A DNA stretch of 42,183 nucleotides from an uncultured Collinsella sp. (GCA_902464035.1 CABQHT010000013.1:1-42183); one strand, 5' to 3'; positions 23,085 to 31,752 are shown, counted from the first letter of the stretch. Translations and numbers: made by a program. Notes: generated from the letters alone by a model not told the origin.

Positions 23085-24602
23085 ATGGGAACTTATCATA
23101 GTACACGAGGACGCACTTTATCGTGCTCAAGTAAGGTGGCCATCCGTACCGGCATCGCTCCCGACGGGGGTTTGTTTGTCTCGGACGAGCTGGGCACCCA
23201 GCAGGTCGATATCAGCTCGCTTGCAGATAAATCGTACTTTGAAATCGCTCAAGATGTGTTGGGAATGTTACTGAATGATTACACGGACGAAGAAATTTCG
23301 GCGTGTGTCAACGAGGCATACCGCGGCACGTTCGCGAGCGAAGAGGTCACGCCGCTCGTCAAACTCGACGCCGCACCGGGCGCCGACGCCCCGCAGACCT
23401 ATGTGATGGAGCTCTTTTGCGGCCCCACGAGCGCCTTCAAAGATGTCGCTCTGCAGATGCTCCCCCGCCTGATGGCCCGCACCTCTGCCAAGGACGGCGG
23501 CGCCGAGCGCATCATGATCGTCACCGCCACGTCGGGCGACACGGGCAAGGCCGCACTCGCCGGCTTTGCCGACGCTCCGGGCACGGGCATCACCGTCTTT
23601 TATCCCGAGGGCAAGGTCAGCCGCGTCCAGAACCTGCAGATGTCCACGCAGGAGGGCGACAACGTCGCCGTCTGCGGCATCCGCGGCAACTTTGACGACG
23701 CCCAGAGCGCCGTCAAGCGCATCTTTGCCGATAAGGAGCTTGCCGAGCGCCTGGAGGCCGCTGGCACGGTGCTTTCGAGCGCCAACTCCATCAATGTCGG
23801 CCGTCTGGTACCGCAGGTCGTCTACTACTTTGCCGCCTATGCGCAGCTGCTGCGCGCCGGCGCTATCGAGGCCGGCGACGCCGTAGAGTTCTGTGTGCCC
23901 ACCGGCAACTTTGGCGATATCCTGGCCGGCTACTACGCCAAGCGTATGGGTCTGCCCGTCGCCAAGCTCATCGTCGCGAGCGACAAGAACAACGTGCTCG
24001 CTGACTTCCTGACCACCGGCGTCTACGACCGCAACCGTCCGTTCTTCACGACTATCTCGCCGTCGATGGACATTCTCATTAGCTCCAACCTGGAGCGCAT
24101 GCTCTACTTCCTGTCCGACGGCGACTGCGAGCTCGTTGCCGACCTTATGGAGCAGCTTGCCCAGACGGGTCGCTACGAGGTTCCCGCCGACCTGCTGGCC
24201 AAGATCCAGAGCGTGTTTGGCTGTGGCTGGGCCAGCGAGGACGAGGTCCGCGCCGCCATCAAGAGCTGCTGGGATGCGAACGGCTACGTGATCGACCCGC
24301 ACACCGCTTGCGGCTATCACGTCTTTGAGCAGGTCGCCCCCGCCGAGGGCGCCAAGGCCCGCGTGCTGCTTTCGACCGCCAGCCCCTACAAGTTCCCGCG
24401 CGCCTGCTGCGACGCCCTGGGCCTCAACGTTCCCGAGGACGACTTTGAGGCTATGCGCGTGCTCGAGCAGGCCACCAACACGGTCGCCCCGACCCAGCTC
24501 GCCGAACTCGAATCCAAACCCGTCCGCTTCGAAGACGTCTGCGACGTCGACGAGATGGCAGGCTACGTAGAGTCCGCAGCAAAACGAATGAGCACCAACT
24601 AG
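23085..24602 (+). CDS. thrC: Threonine synthase
   Basis: A 505-residue PLP enzyme that converts O-phosphohomoserine to threonine. The family opening YHSTRG, the PLP-lysine motif GPTSAFKDVALQML with Lys119, the phosphate loop TATSGDTGKAAL and the SANSINVGRLVPQ segment are all present; the length fits the longer class of the family. The start is ATG 23085 with AGGAG at 23071-23075; the frame opens earlier, at 23040, without support. A strong terminator and a palindromic element separate it from thrB, so the two are probably transcribed separately. Confidence 0.95.
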   Translation: MGTYHSTRGRTLSCSSKVAIRTGIAPDGGLFVSDELGTQQVDISSLADKSYFEIAQDVLGMLLNDYTDEEISACVNEAYRGTFASEEVTPLVKLDAAPGADAPQTYVMELFCGPTSAFKDVALQMLPRLMARTSAKDGGAERIMIVTATSGDTGKAALAGFADAPGTGITVFYPEGKVSRVQNLQMSTQEGDNVAVCGIRGNFDDAQSAVKRIFADKELAERLEAAGTVLSSANSINVGRLVPQVVYYFAAYAQLLRAGAIEAGDAVEFCVPTGNFGDILAGYYAKRMGLPVAKLIVASDKNNVLADFLTTGVYDRNRPFFTTISPSMDILISSNLERMLYFLSDGDCELVADLMEQLAQTGRYEVPADLLAKIQSVFGCGWASEDEVRAAIKSCWDANGYVIDPHTACGYHVFEQVAPAEGAKARVLLSTASPYKFPRACCDALGLNVPEDDFEAMRVLEQATNTVAPTQLAELESKPVRFEDVCDVDEMAGYVESAAKRMSTN

Positions 24603-24614
24603 ATCCCTTATTAA

Positions 24615-24643
24615 GCGCCGGCGAAAGCCGGCGCACCTTCTTT
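24615..24643 (+). terminator. Intrinsic terminator of thrC
   Basis: GCGCCGGC (24615-24622), GAAA tetraloop, GCCGGCGC (24627-24634), then a T-rich tail ending near 24643, 12 bases after the thrC stop. A near-copy of this stem without the tail lies between pflB and the glycyl-radical gene. Confidence 0.85.
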
Positions 24644-24682
24644 TATCAGAAACCCACCGGGATGATGACGAGCTGACATGCG

Positions 24683-24788
24683 GGTCTGCCTGTTTAGTTC
24701 GTCGCGAGTTCCGCACGAGCCGGAAAGCACTTAATGTGCTTTCCGAGCGAGCCAGGACTGCCCGAGCAGCGAACTAAACAGGCAGACC
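24683..24788. repeat. Nested palindromic element, copy 3 (between thrC and thrB, divergent core)
   Basis: Perfect 19-bp outer arms GGTCTGCCTGTTTAGTTCG / CGAACTAAACAGGCAGACC (24683-24701, 24770-24788) surround perfect 10-bp inner arms CGGAAAGCAC / GTGCTTTCCG (24721-24730, 24736-24745). The stretches between the arms hold TTCCGCACGAG and CGAGCCAGGACTG, reminiscent of the TTCCGCAGGAC and CCGAGGACG cores of the other copies but less exact. The loop is TTAAT instead of TTC/GAA. Confidence 0.8.
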
Positions 24789-24803
24789 GCCCAGGAGATT
24801 CCC

Positions 24804-25685
24804 ATGATCAAGATCACCGTCCCAGCAACAAGCGCCAACTTGGGCATCGGCTACGATACCCTCGGCATGGCCGTCAGCCTCTACTCGCACTTCACCTTCG
24901 AGCGCGCCGACAAGCTCTCCATCACGGGCTGCCCCGAGGAATTCCAAAACGAGAACAACCTGGTCTACGTGAGCTTTGTCGATGCGCTTGCCGCATGGGG
25001 CGAGCCGGCTTTTCCCGTTGCCATCGACATTCAAACCGATGTGCCCGTCGCTCGCGGCCTGGGCTCCAGCTCCACCTGCGTTGTCGCCGGCATTATGGCC
25101 GCCGCCGCGCTGACGGGCCACACCGTCGACCGCGCCGAGCTCGTCCGCATTGCCACCGAGGTCGAGGGCCATCCCGATAACGTCGCCCCCGCTATCCTGG
25201 GCGGCGCCGTCTGCTCCTTTACGCCGACCGATTCGCTCCCCCAGTGCCTGCGCTACGAGGTGAGCGATCGCCTGCGTTTTATTACCGTGATTCCGCCCTA
25301 CGAGGTACACACGAGTGAGGCGCGCAAGGTCGTGCCGCAGGAGATTCCACTCTCCACCGCCGTATGGCAAATGGGCCGCATCGCCGGCATGACGCGCGGC
25401 TTGGAGACTGGTGACCTGGACCTGATTGCCGCCGCCAACGACGACCGCATCCAGGAGCCCTATCGCCGCCGCCTGATTCCCGACTACAACGCCGTGCGCG
25501 ACACCTGCCTTAACGGCGGCGCCAAGACCATCTGGATCAGTGGCTCCGGCTCGACCCTCATGGCTGTAACCGACGACACCATCGTGGCGAAGTTCCTGCA
25601 AGTCAAGCTGCGCGAGCAGTTCCCTAAGTGTGAGACGCATATTTTAACGTGCGACACGGAAGGCGCCCAGATCGAATACCTGTAG
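24804..25685 (+). CDS. thrB: Homoserine kinase
   Basis: A 293-residue GHMP kinase that makes O-phosphohomoserine, the substrate of thrC just upstream. It has the N-terminal VPATSANLGIGYDTLGMAVS, the phosphate loop GLGSSSTCVVAG (about residues 88-99), the GHPDN-like segment EGHPDNVAPAILGG and the C-terminal ISGSGSTLMAV. The start ATG 24804 has CAGGAG before it. Its stop codon lies within the terminal arm of the palindromic element at 25679. The homoserine dehydrogenase of the pathway is outside the window. Confidence 0.96.
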   Translation: MIKITVPATSANLGIGYDTLGMAVSLYSHFTFERADKLSITGCPEEFQNENNLVYVSFVDALAAWGEPAFPVAIDIQTDVPVARGLGSSSTCVVAGIMAAAALTGHTVDRAELVRIATEVEGHPDNVAPAILGGAVCSFTPTDSLPQCLRYEVSDRLRFITVIPPYEVHTSEARKVVPQEIPLSTAVWQMGRIAGMTRGLETGDLDLIAAANDDRIQEPYRRRLIPDYNAVRDTCLNGGAKTIWISGSGSTLMAVTDDTIVAKFLQVKLREQFPKCETHILTCDTEGAQIEYL

Positions 25686-25861
25686 TCGCCGTCCCGTATA
25701 CCCGCCGGGGAGGCCAGGGGCTTTGCCCCCAAATCGTCCTCGGACATGACAGGACCCCCGCTACACACTTCGTGCGGCGGGGGTCCTGCCGTCCTGCGGA
25801 AAGATTTGGGGGCAAAGCCCCTGGCCTCCCCTACGTTAACTTCGCTGGCGGCGGCTACAGG
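25679..25861. repeat. Nested palindromic element, copy 4 (3' end of thrB)
   Basis: Terminal arms CCTGTAGTCGCCG (25679-25691, containing the thrB stop) and CGGCGGCTACAGG (25849-25861) match at 12 of 13 positions. Perfect 29-bp main arms lie at 25707-25735 and 25803-25831. The left core GTCCTCGGACATG (25736-25748) and right core GTCCTGCGGAA (25791-25801) equal those of copy 1. Inner 11-bp arms are at 25751-25761 and 25777-25787 with a TTC loop. The gap to 25976 otherwise holds no gene. Confidence 0.9.
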
Positions 25862-25975
25862 GACCTACACTCTGGAAAGTCGCCGGGCTGATAGAAGGGC
25901 TTTTTGCTGTTGGAGGCTTATTCATATTATTATTGGCACCATAGCATCAATTGATTATTGACCGATGCTCGTCGT

Positions 25976-26218
25976 CTATTTTTCTACGCTATTCAAAACC
26001 GCCCCAAGTTTATGCACGAGGGCCTCTACGGTAATTCCAAGCGCCTCTGCATAGGCGAACTGTTCATAAACCCTAAGACTGCGTTCCCCAGTCTCAACTT
26101 TCGAGATGAACGACTGAGGTACCCCCAGTTTCTTTGCGAGTTCAACCTGGGTGATACCCTGCTCCCGACGAATCTGGGAGAGGCATTTTCCGCATGTCCT
26201 GTTAGCATCAACGTTCAT
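25976..26218 (-). CDS. Small XRE-family transcriptional regulator
   Basis: An 80-residue protein that is almost wholly an HTH domain: LSQIRREQGITQVELAKKLG, then VPQSFISKVETGERSLRVYE, as in XRE repressors of mobile and toxin-antitoxin loci. A CGKC motif near the N-terminus is unusual. The start is placed at ATG 26218 (MNVDANR): the longer frame from 26287 would put a perfect operator-like palindrome inside the coding region. It is divergent from the zinc-ribbon membrane protein at 26341. Base composition is visibly lower in G+C than the surroundings. It probably represses itself and its divergent neighbour. Confidence 0.8.
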   Translation of the reverse strand: MNVDANRTCGKCLSQIRREQGITQVELAKKLGVPQSFISKVETGERSLRVYEQFAYAEALGITVEALVHKLGAVLNSVEK

Positions 26219-26243
26219 GCCGCTTACGCTATATTCCAATTTT

Positions 26244-26266
26244 ATATATCCCAAATTGGGATATAT
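26244..26266. promoter_or_regulatory. Perfect 23-base palindromic operator between divergent genes
   Basis: ATATATCCCAA (26244-26254), a central A, and TTGGGATATAT (26256-26266) form an exact palindrome. It lies 26 bp upstream of the XRE gene start and 75 bp before the divergent gene, the expected place for the regulator's own operator. Confidence 0.65.
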
Positions 26267-26340
26267 TTGTGCCGCCAGCCATTTCATTTACTGCAATTGT
26301 TCGCATCGCAAATGAAAACGAGAAAGGAGCCTCAATAAAC

Positions 26341-27354
26341 ATGGACGACGAAATGAAAGAGCTCAACAAAGAGCAGACGCCCAGCGCATCTGACGAACGA
26401 AAGCAAAATATCAAAGGAGAGCAGTTTACTGGTGGTGCTGACGATGCCCCTTCCCCAGAAGATCGGTCGTCAAATGAAGATGAGATTGCGTGTAAAAAAG
26501 AAGAAGACAGCTCCCTGCTAACGCGCGTTATTCATAAATTCGGTGGTAAAAAACGAGTGGACATCGCAGCTGTTGCGGTAATTGTTGCTATCTTTTGCTT
26601 GCCCATGCTGTTTCCTCAATTGTTTTGCACCCACAAACTATGGGCTAATGCCACCTGCACAAGCCCTCGCACATGCAAAAGTTGTGGCAAGACTGAAGGG
26701 GAACCGCTCGGGCACGAATGGGAAGAAGCAACCTGCACGACTCCGAAAACCTGCCAACGTTGTGGCAGAACTGAAGGGAAGTCCCTTGGGCATCAACCGG
26801 GTTCATGGACTAAGGAAGTCGACTACATAGATGCCACCTCAAAGGAAATACAAGAATGCGAGAGATGCGGAGAGGTCGTTGACACCCGCAACGAAAAGGA
26901 ATTCACATCTTTCGTTGGCGACGGAGTGTTTTCTATTTCCCCTAAAGGATTCATTGAACGACTTAACGAAGAATTCTCCAATCTCCCGAACTGCAGCAGC
27001 ATGAAGGCGAGTTACGAACTAGACGATAGTGGCATGGGACTCGAACTTCGAATCAAAAACGGTTCAAAGATTGCCGGTATTGGAGGCTTCTTCTCGGACT
27101 CGAGCAGTCAACTCCTATTTAGCTATCTTGAGTCTGAAAACTGCTTCAAGAATATAGTGATGTACTTTGAAAGTTCAGACTATGCCGCGGCGACAGCAGT
27201 TGCAACTATACAGGCGATTGATCCATCACTTTCGTTTTCAGACGCTAAGGAAGTTGGCGCTGCTTGCGTAGATGCGCCGACTGTCAAAAATGGAGTAACG
27301 TACGCAATCGTGGCTTCGAATGGCGAGTACTGGCTGAGTGCTCGAATTGAATAA
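26341..27354 (+). CDS. Membrane protein with tandem TCTxPxTCxxCG zinc-ribbon repeats
   Basis: A 337-residue protein. An acidic, polar N-terminal region (1-70) precedes one membrane helix (about residues 77-97, VDIAAVAVIVAIFCLPMLFP). Then come two ~24-residue repeats, ATCTSPRTCKSCGKTEGEPLGH and ATCTTPKTCQRCGRTEGKSLGH with paired CxxC, and a third partial ECERCGEV, suggesting zinc-ribbon knuckles outside the membrane. The C-terminal ~150 residues are a mixed domain I do not recognise. RBS AAAGGAG is at 26324-26330. Codon use is A+T-richer than the neighbours, as if acquired. It is probably controlled by the divergent XRE gene; the function is unknown. Confidence 0.75.
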   Translation: MDDEMKELNKEQTPSASDERKQNIKGEQFTGGADDAPSPEDRSSNEDEIACKKEEDSSLLTRVIHKFGGKKRVDIAAVAVIVAIFCLPMLFPQLFCTHKLWANATCTSPRTCKSCGKTEGEPLGHEWEEATCTTPKTCQRCGRTEGKSLGHQPGSWTKEVDYIDATSKEIQECERCGEVVDTRNEKEFTSFVGDGVFSISPKGFIERLNEEFSNLPNCSSMKASYELDDSGMGLELRIKNGSKIAGIGGFFSDSSSQLLFSYLESENCFKNIVMYFESSDYAAATAVATIQAIDPSLSFSDAKEVGAACVDAPTVKNGVTYAIVASNGEYWLSARIE

Positions 27355-27371
27355 TTAGCAAACGTTTGGTT

Positions 27372-28070
27372 TTAGGCCGCGCTGGGTTCTTTGTAGTTGA
27401 AGACTGGTTCTAGGAGGTCTTCGATGTTGCAGTGGAGGGCTTTTGCCATGGCTCTTACGGTTGTTACTGAGGCTTCGTTGATATTTCTTTGGCGCTGTTC
27501 GTACATTTGGATTGAGCGGAGTGATACACCCGATTCGTATGCCAAATCTTGCTGAGTTTTCTTCAGCCTCTTTCTTGCTAGTGCCAACTTAGTCTGGCGA
27601 GGCGTTTTCTTCGCCATGTCGCAGACAAGGCGAGCCACGCGTTCTTCCGAGGCTTCGTGCCAGGGGTAGTACAGGTTGCGCAGCTCATCAAACGGAACGA
27701 TGTGCAGCAAGTCTTCGAAAGACTCCCCCAGACGCCACTGCAAGTATGCCAATATCCAGCCTGTCCAGTATTCCGGTGTCTTCTCAAATCGGTAGGTGCG
27801 GTCTGGCATCGATCCCGCTTGATAGCCTGACCTTTCAGCAATAAGCGCAAACAGCTCAACGCCCGATTTCCCTGCTACAACCCATGCATTGCCACGCTCA
27901 AACTCGCGAGCCACGCCGCTCAAACAAAAGAGTTCCGCGACTTTTATTCCTTCAGTTCCATAGTCATTCACGGCATAGTCGAAACAATCGCCAAGGTTGT
28001 TCATTGCGTCCTCAAGATAATAGACGGGATAAGTCTTGCTCGGTCCACAATCCGTTAATTCCTGGATCAT
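27372..28070 (-). CDS. HTH regulator with N-terminal DUF-type domain (toxin-antitoxin-like)
   Basis: A 232-residue protein. The N-terminal ~150 residues (YYLEDAMNNLGDCFDYAVND, later VAGKSGVELFALIAERSG and a Trp/Tyr-rich region) match a domain that in Firmicutes and Coriobacteriia often lies beside DUF3990-type ADP-ribosyltransferase toxins; this is from memory of the family. The C-terminal part is an XRE HTH (LARKRLKKTQQDLAYESGVS then LRSIQMYEQRQRNIN). No toxin-like partner is adjacent, so it may be an orphan antitoxin or regulator. The start ATG 28070 has GGAGG seven bases before it. It is also in the A+T-richer stretch. Confidence 0.75.
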   Translation of the reverse strand: MIQELTDCGPSKTYPVYYLEDAMNNLGDCFDYAVNDYGTEGIKVAELFCLSGVAREFERGNAWVVAGKSGVELFALIAERSGYQAGSMPDRTYRFEKTPEYWTGWILAYLQWRLGESFEDLLHIVPFDELRNLYYPWHEASEERVARLVCDMAKKTPRQTKLALARKRLKKTQQDLAYESGVSLRSIQMYEQRQRNINEASVTTVRAMAKALHCNIEDLLEPVFNYKEPSAA

Positions 28071-28134
28071 TTAATCAACCTCCCCCGTTATTTAATCGCT
28101 GAATCGATAGCACTCGATGCTGCTTCCATACAAA

Positions 28135-28181
28135 ATATCACCCTAGCGACAGTCTGTTATCAGCTATCGCTAGGGTGATAT
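28135..28181 (-). terminator. Intrinsic terminator of engB
   Basis: ATATCACCCTAGCGA (28135-28149) and TCGCTAGGGTGATAT (28167-28181) form a perfect 15-bp stem with a 17-base loop. Read on the minus strand the stem is followed by TTTTG, fitting a terminator for engB, which ends at 28218. Confidence 0.8.
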
Positions 28182-28217
28182 GAATTTACTGATGTATTTA
28201 CCAGACAGGAATGCTTC

Positions 28218-28808
28218 CTAGAGGCAAGCCTCGGCGATGCGCTTTTTGAGCTCGTCGATGCCGGTGCCGGTCTGGGAGCTCGTGATAATAACGTTCTCGG
28301 CCGGGACGTTGAGCTGCTTTTTGATGGCTGCTGCCTGGCGGGCCTGCTGGGTGCGGCTGAGCTTGTCGGCCTTGGTGAGGCAGACGATAAAGTTGAACTC
28401 GTTGCCCTGCAGGTAGTCGATCATGTCGTGGTCGAGCTTGCTCGGGTCGTGACGGATATCCACCAGCGACACGACCAGGTTAAAGCTGCGCTCGGAGTCG
28501 AAGAAGTCGCCAATGAGCTCTGCCCAGCGATCGCGCTCGGCCTTGGAACGGCGGGCGAAACCGTAACCCGGCAGGTCGACAAAGTGTACATCGTCGGCCT
28601 CGAAGAAGTTGATGTTGCTCGTCTTGCCCGGCGTGCTCGAAACCTTAACCAGGTTCTTGCGGCCAAAAAGCTTGTTCATGATGGACGACTTGCCCACGTT
28701 GGAGCGGCCGACGAAGCTCACCTCGGGGCAGGTGGACTCGGGAATCTGCGAAACTTTGCCGTAGCTGGCAACGAACTTGGCAAGCTGGTAGTTAATGGAA
28801 TCGGCCAT
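28218..28808 (-). CDS. engB: Ribosome biogenesis GTP-binding protein EngB (YsxC/YihA)
   Basis: A 196-residue GTPase needed for assembly of the large ribosomal subunit. The G motifs are in order: G1 GRSNVGKSS, G2 region SSTPGKTSNINFF, G3 DLPGYGFA, G4 LTKADK and G5 TSSQTG. The start is ATG 28808 (MADSINYQLAKFVASYG) with AAGGAG six bases before it; a longer open frame upstream overlaps the nucleosidase gene and lacks support. It lies 38 bp downstream of the nucleosidase gene on the same strand, a likely operon. Confidence 0.95.
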   Translation of the reverse strand: MADSINYQLAKFVASYGKVSQIPESTCPEVSFVGRSNVGKSSIMNKLFGRKNLVKVSSTPGKTSNINFFEADDVHFVDLPGYGFARRSKAERDRWAELIGDFFDSERSFNLVVSLVDIRHDPSKLDHDMIDYLQGNEFNFIVCLTKADKLSRTQQARQAAAIKKQLNVPAENVIITSSQTGTGIDELKKRIAEACL

Positions 28809-28846
28809 GGACACTCCTTGGTCGTAGGTTCTTACAAAAGAGCGCG

Positions 28847-29587
28847 CTAATAGATAGCAGCGATACGGCGAACGATATCGAGCGTAATGCCACTCGCGGT
28901 ACGGGCATACTCGAACAGGTCGAACTCGCGGTCGCAAATCGCATCGTACGCCTCGTCACAATTATCGCTGATAGCGCGCAACACCAGGCAATCGACACCA
29001 TTTTTAGTTGCGACATGGGCAATCGCCGCGCCCTCCATGCCAACACAATCGGCATGCGTCGCCTCGATAGCGTCGTTGCGCATGGCGGCACCCGTCACAA
29101 AACGGTTGCCCGTGGCAATCGTGCCGACCAGGAACTGCTTGGTGCCCTCGTTCGAAGCGGCTGCATTTGTCGAAGCATCGACAAAGCCACGCTCAGCAAG
29201 CACATCGGCAGCAATATCGACCAGCGCAGGCGTCGAGACAAACTCCTCGAGCCCCGGTGCAGACTCGGCGATAAGCGCGGTGTCGGTATCCAGATAGCGC
29301 AGGCATTTGCCGATGACCACGTCGTCGATATGGAGCTTGGGGTTCAAACCGCCCGCGATACCCGAAAGCACAACTGCCTGTGGAGCATACTTGCTAATGA
29401 GGTGCTGTGTTGCGGCGGCAGCGTTTACCGTGCCCATACCCGCCGTCGTGGCGACAATCGACAGACCGTCGAGCCCGCCGGTCACAACGTTCAAGCCTGC
29501 CTCCCGTGCCTCGCAAACGTCGCTCAGCTCTTCCTTAATCTGCATGATCTCTTTTTCGAGCGCACCGATAATCGCGATGGTAGCCAT
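28847..29587 (-). CDS. mtnN: 5'-methylthioadenosine/S-adenosylhomocysteine nucleosidase
   Basis: A 246-residue enzyme that cleaves adenine from methylthioadenosine and S-adenosylhomocysteine, recycling products of methylation and radical SAM reactions. Seen are IAIIGALEKEI at the start, GIAGGLNPKLHIDDVVIG, the GMEGAAIAHVATKNG segment with the purine/ribose-binding Glu, and LRAISDNCDE with the catalytic Asp. The start is ATG 29587 (MATIAII); a TTG at 29599 is possible. RBS is weak, GGGGAA. It is upstream of engB on the same strand. Confidence 0.93.
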   Translation of the reverse strand: MATIAIIGALEKEIMQIKEELSDVCEAREAGLNVVTGGLDGLSIVATTAGMGTVNAAAATQHLISKYAPQAVVLSGIAGGLNPKLHIDDVVIGKCLRYLDTDTALIAESAPGLEEFVSTPALVDIAADVLAERGFVDASTNAAASNEGTKQFLVGTIATGNRFVTGAAMRNDAIEATHADCVGMEGAAIAHVATKNGVDCLVLRAISDNCDEAYDAICDREFDLFEYARTASGITLDIVRRIAAIY

Positions 29588-29665
29588 GCCATTCCCCAAA
29601 CCTATTCGAAATTCTCAACCACGGTATGGTACCAGCATTTTGTTTGACCTCGCCAAACGAACACG

Positions 29666-29862
29666 CTAAGCCAGTGCAGCGCGGGTATCATAGAGCGCCT
29701 TGGCGATGGCAGCCACTAGCTCACTCGAGCGATCGCTCCATGGCATCGATGTCATGACGCTCATGACATAGGTACGACCATCGATGTCGATAAGGCCCGC
29801 ATCGCATGTCGAATAGTAACCGTCCTCGCTTATCCAACCCGCCTTGTTACACATCTTAAAAG
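29666..29862 (-). pseudogene. C-terminal remnant of a serine hydrolase (beta-lactamase class A-like)
   Basis: About 65 codons remain. PFKMCNKAGWISEDGYYSTC matches the K-[TS]-G region and last strands of class-A-like serine hydrolases, in the form KAG, followed by DAGLIDIDGRTYVMSVMT and a final helix. A stop lies in frame just before PFK, and the catalytic SxxK and SxN parts are absent from the space up to the pflA gene. It is therefore a degraded remnant between mtnN and pflA rather than a small gene. Confidence 0.6.
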
Positions 29863-29885
29863 GTAGTCAATTTGGGACGGGCTTA

Positions 29886-30704
29886 TTAGCCGATGGCCGA
29901 CCTGAGTTCGGCGCGGCGCTTTTTCATGCCGGCCATGACGGCGTTGCGCAGCTCGGGCATGCGCGCGGTATCCATCTGGGGCACGCCCTCGAGCTTATAG
30001 GGAATACCCAGTTGCTCGTACTTGACGACACCCATCGTGTGATACGGCAGCATTTCCAGGCCCACCACGTTGTGCCATGGAGCGATCAGGCGACCGAGCT
30101 TCTCGCATTCCTCCGCCGTGTCGGTGATACCCGGCACCACCACGTGGCGAATAACAACCTTAATCTTGCGACGGGCAAGCTCATCGCCAAACGCCAGGAT
30201 GCGCGCAGGATCGCAACCGGTCAGCTTTTTATGCTCAACCGGATCGGCATGCTTGATGTCGAGCAGCACCATATCGGTCTCGTTGAGAACAGCATCGAAC
30301 TTCTCCGGATGCTTGGGATCAAATGCATAGCCACAGCTGTCTAGGCAGGTGTGTACGCGGCCATCGGGGTTGTTGTGCATCACGCGGAACAGGTCGGCCA
30401 AAAACTCGGGCTGCAGGAGCGGTTCGCCGCCCGAAACGGTAATGCCGCCGCTACGGTAGAACTCATGGTTGCTCTGGAACTCGTCCATGAGATGCTCGAC
30501 GGTCACCATCGTGCCGCCGTTAACAGACCAGGTATCGGGATTGTGGCAATACGCGCAGCGCATGGGACAGCCCTGAACAAACACCACAAAGCGGATGCCG
30601 GGTCCGTCGACCGTTCCCATCGTCTCGATCGAATGCACGCGACCGAGGGCATACGCAGAGTCCTCGGGATGAGCATCCACACCCTCAAGCGTCATCTCAG
30701 CCAT
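29886..30704 (-). CDS. pflA: Pyruvate formate-lyase-activating enzyme
   Basis: A 272-residue radical SAM enzyme that installs the glycyl radical on pyruvate formate-lyase. The cluster motif CPMRCAYCHN (Cys46, Cys50, Cys53) has the CxxxCxxC pattern, preceded by GTVDGPGIRFVVFVQG, as in PflA. GGITVSGGEPLLQPEF provides the SAM-binding GGE. The start is ATG 30704; ATG 30695 is also possible. It is on the same strand as degV, the glycyl-radical subunit and pflB. In this organism its substrate Gly would be on the separate 83-residue protein. Confidence 0.96.
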   Translation of the reverse strand: MAEMTLEGVDAHPEDSAYALGRVHSIETMGTVDGPGIRFVVFVQGCPMRCAYCHNPDTWSVNGGTMVTVEHLMDEFQSNHEFYRSGGITVSGGEPLLQPEFLADLFRVMHNNPDGRVHTCLDSCGYAFDPKHPEKFDAVLNETDMVLLDIKHADPVEHKKLTGCDPARILAFGDELARRKIKVVIRHVVVPGITDTAEECEKLGRLIAPWHNVVGLEMLPYHTMGVVKYEQLGIPYKLEGVPQMDTARMPELRNAVMAGMKKRRAELRSAIG

Positions 30705-30891
30705 TCCCGCAACCTTGCCTCTCTTTGGTTTTTGTCAATTAAAATGCCAGAGCCATTCTAGCCCATACGCCTGATGGCGAAACGGTTTAGCGGTCAATTT
30801 GATCGTCCTATTTGACTCCACGCAAAAGCAGCGGGAAGGTTGTCACAACCCGCTCGCCGCCGAAGCAATAGAAATCGATAGACGCCAGGCC

Positions 30892-31752
30892 CTACGCCTT
30901 AAGCGTAAGCACCGCGCCAAAGGCGGTCGGGCCGCAGTGGCTCGAGATGACGCCGCCGACCTGAGTCCAGGTAACGTCCTTAAAGCCCAGGTCGTGCGCA
31001 TAGACTTCCATATCGTCGCGCAGCTCCTCGGAAAGGCCCACCGAATACGCCAAGCCAATGTGCGAATAGTCGATCTCGCCCTTCTCAACCATGTGATCGA
31101 TAAAGGCGCGGGCGCACTTGAGCATAGAGCCGCGGAACTTCTTGGTGGCCACGAACTTGCCACCCGTCACCTCAATGCAGGGCTTAATCTTGAGCAGATG
31201 GGCACCGAGGAATGCCACGTTGGACAAACGACCGCCGGCCTTAAGGAAGGCGAGATCGGTGGGGACAAAGCCCAACAGCACGCGGTCCATAACGGAATTG
31301 GTAAAGGCGAAAATCTCGTCGACGGTGGCATCCGGATGGGCTTCGATATACTTGGCGGTCTCAACGGCGACAAGCGACTGGCCCACCGACACAAAGCGCG
31401 TATCCATGGAGAAGACGTAATCGCGGCCCTTTGCCGCAATCTTCGACGACTGATGCGAGCAGGTCGTAACCTCGGAATACGCAAGATGCAAAATGGTCGC
31501 ATCGGGCCGCTCGGCGTGGATGCGGTCGTACACATGCGCAAAATCCGCCGGCGAGCAACCGCTCGTCTTGGGCATCACACCAAACTCGTTGCAGCGCGAG
31601 TAAATCTCAAGCGGGTCGATCGATCCGTCTTCGACGGTCTCGTCGCCAATCGTGACATGCATGGGCACGCGCACGATGCCATAGCGCTCGCAGAGCTCCG
31701 GCGTCACATCCGAACCAGACTCAACCACGATTACGTACTTGCCCATTATCAT
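30892..31752 (-). CDS. DegV family fatty-acid-binding protein
   Basis: A 287-residue cytosolic protein. DegV features are VIVVESGSDVTPEL at the N-terminus, KTSGCSPADFAHVYDRI, LGAHLLKIKPCIEVTGGK and the final HCGPTAFGAVL. The family binds a fatty acid and, as FakB, presents it to a fatty acid kinase. The start is ATG 31752 behind a GAGATGGG; ATG 31746 (MGKYVIVV) is equally in line with the family. It lies between pflA and the glycyl-radical gene; no direct functional link to formate metabolism is apparent. No kinase FakA gene is in the window. Confidence 0.88.
   Translation of the reverse strand: MIMGKYVIVVESGSDVTPELCERYGIVRVPMHVTIGDETVEDGSIDPLEIYSRCNEFGVMPKTSGCSPADFAHVYDRIHAERPDATILHLAYSEVTTCSHQSSKIAAKGRDYVFSMDTRFVSVGQSLVAVETAKYIEAHPDATVDEIFAFTNSVMDRVLLGFVPTDLAFLKAGGRLSNVAFLGAHLLKIKPCIEVTGGKFVATKKFRGSMLKCARAFIDHMVEKGEIDYSHIGLAYSVGLSEELRDDMEVYAHDLGFKDVTWTQVGGVISSHCGPTAFGAVLTLKA

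Noticed and set aside
23268..24716. Long minus-strand open frame opposite thrC
   Set aside because: A shadow of threonine synthase with no recognisable domain and no start signal.
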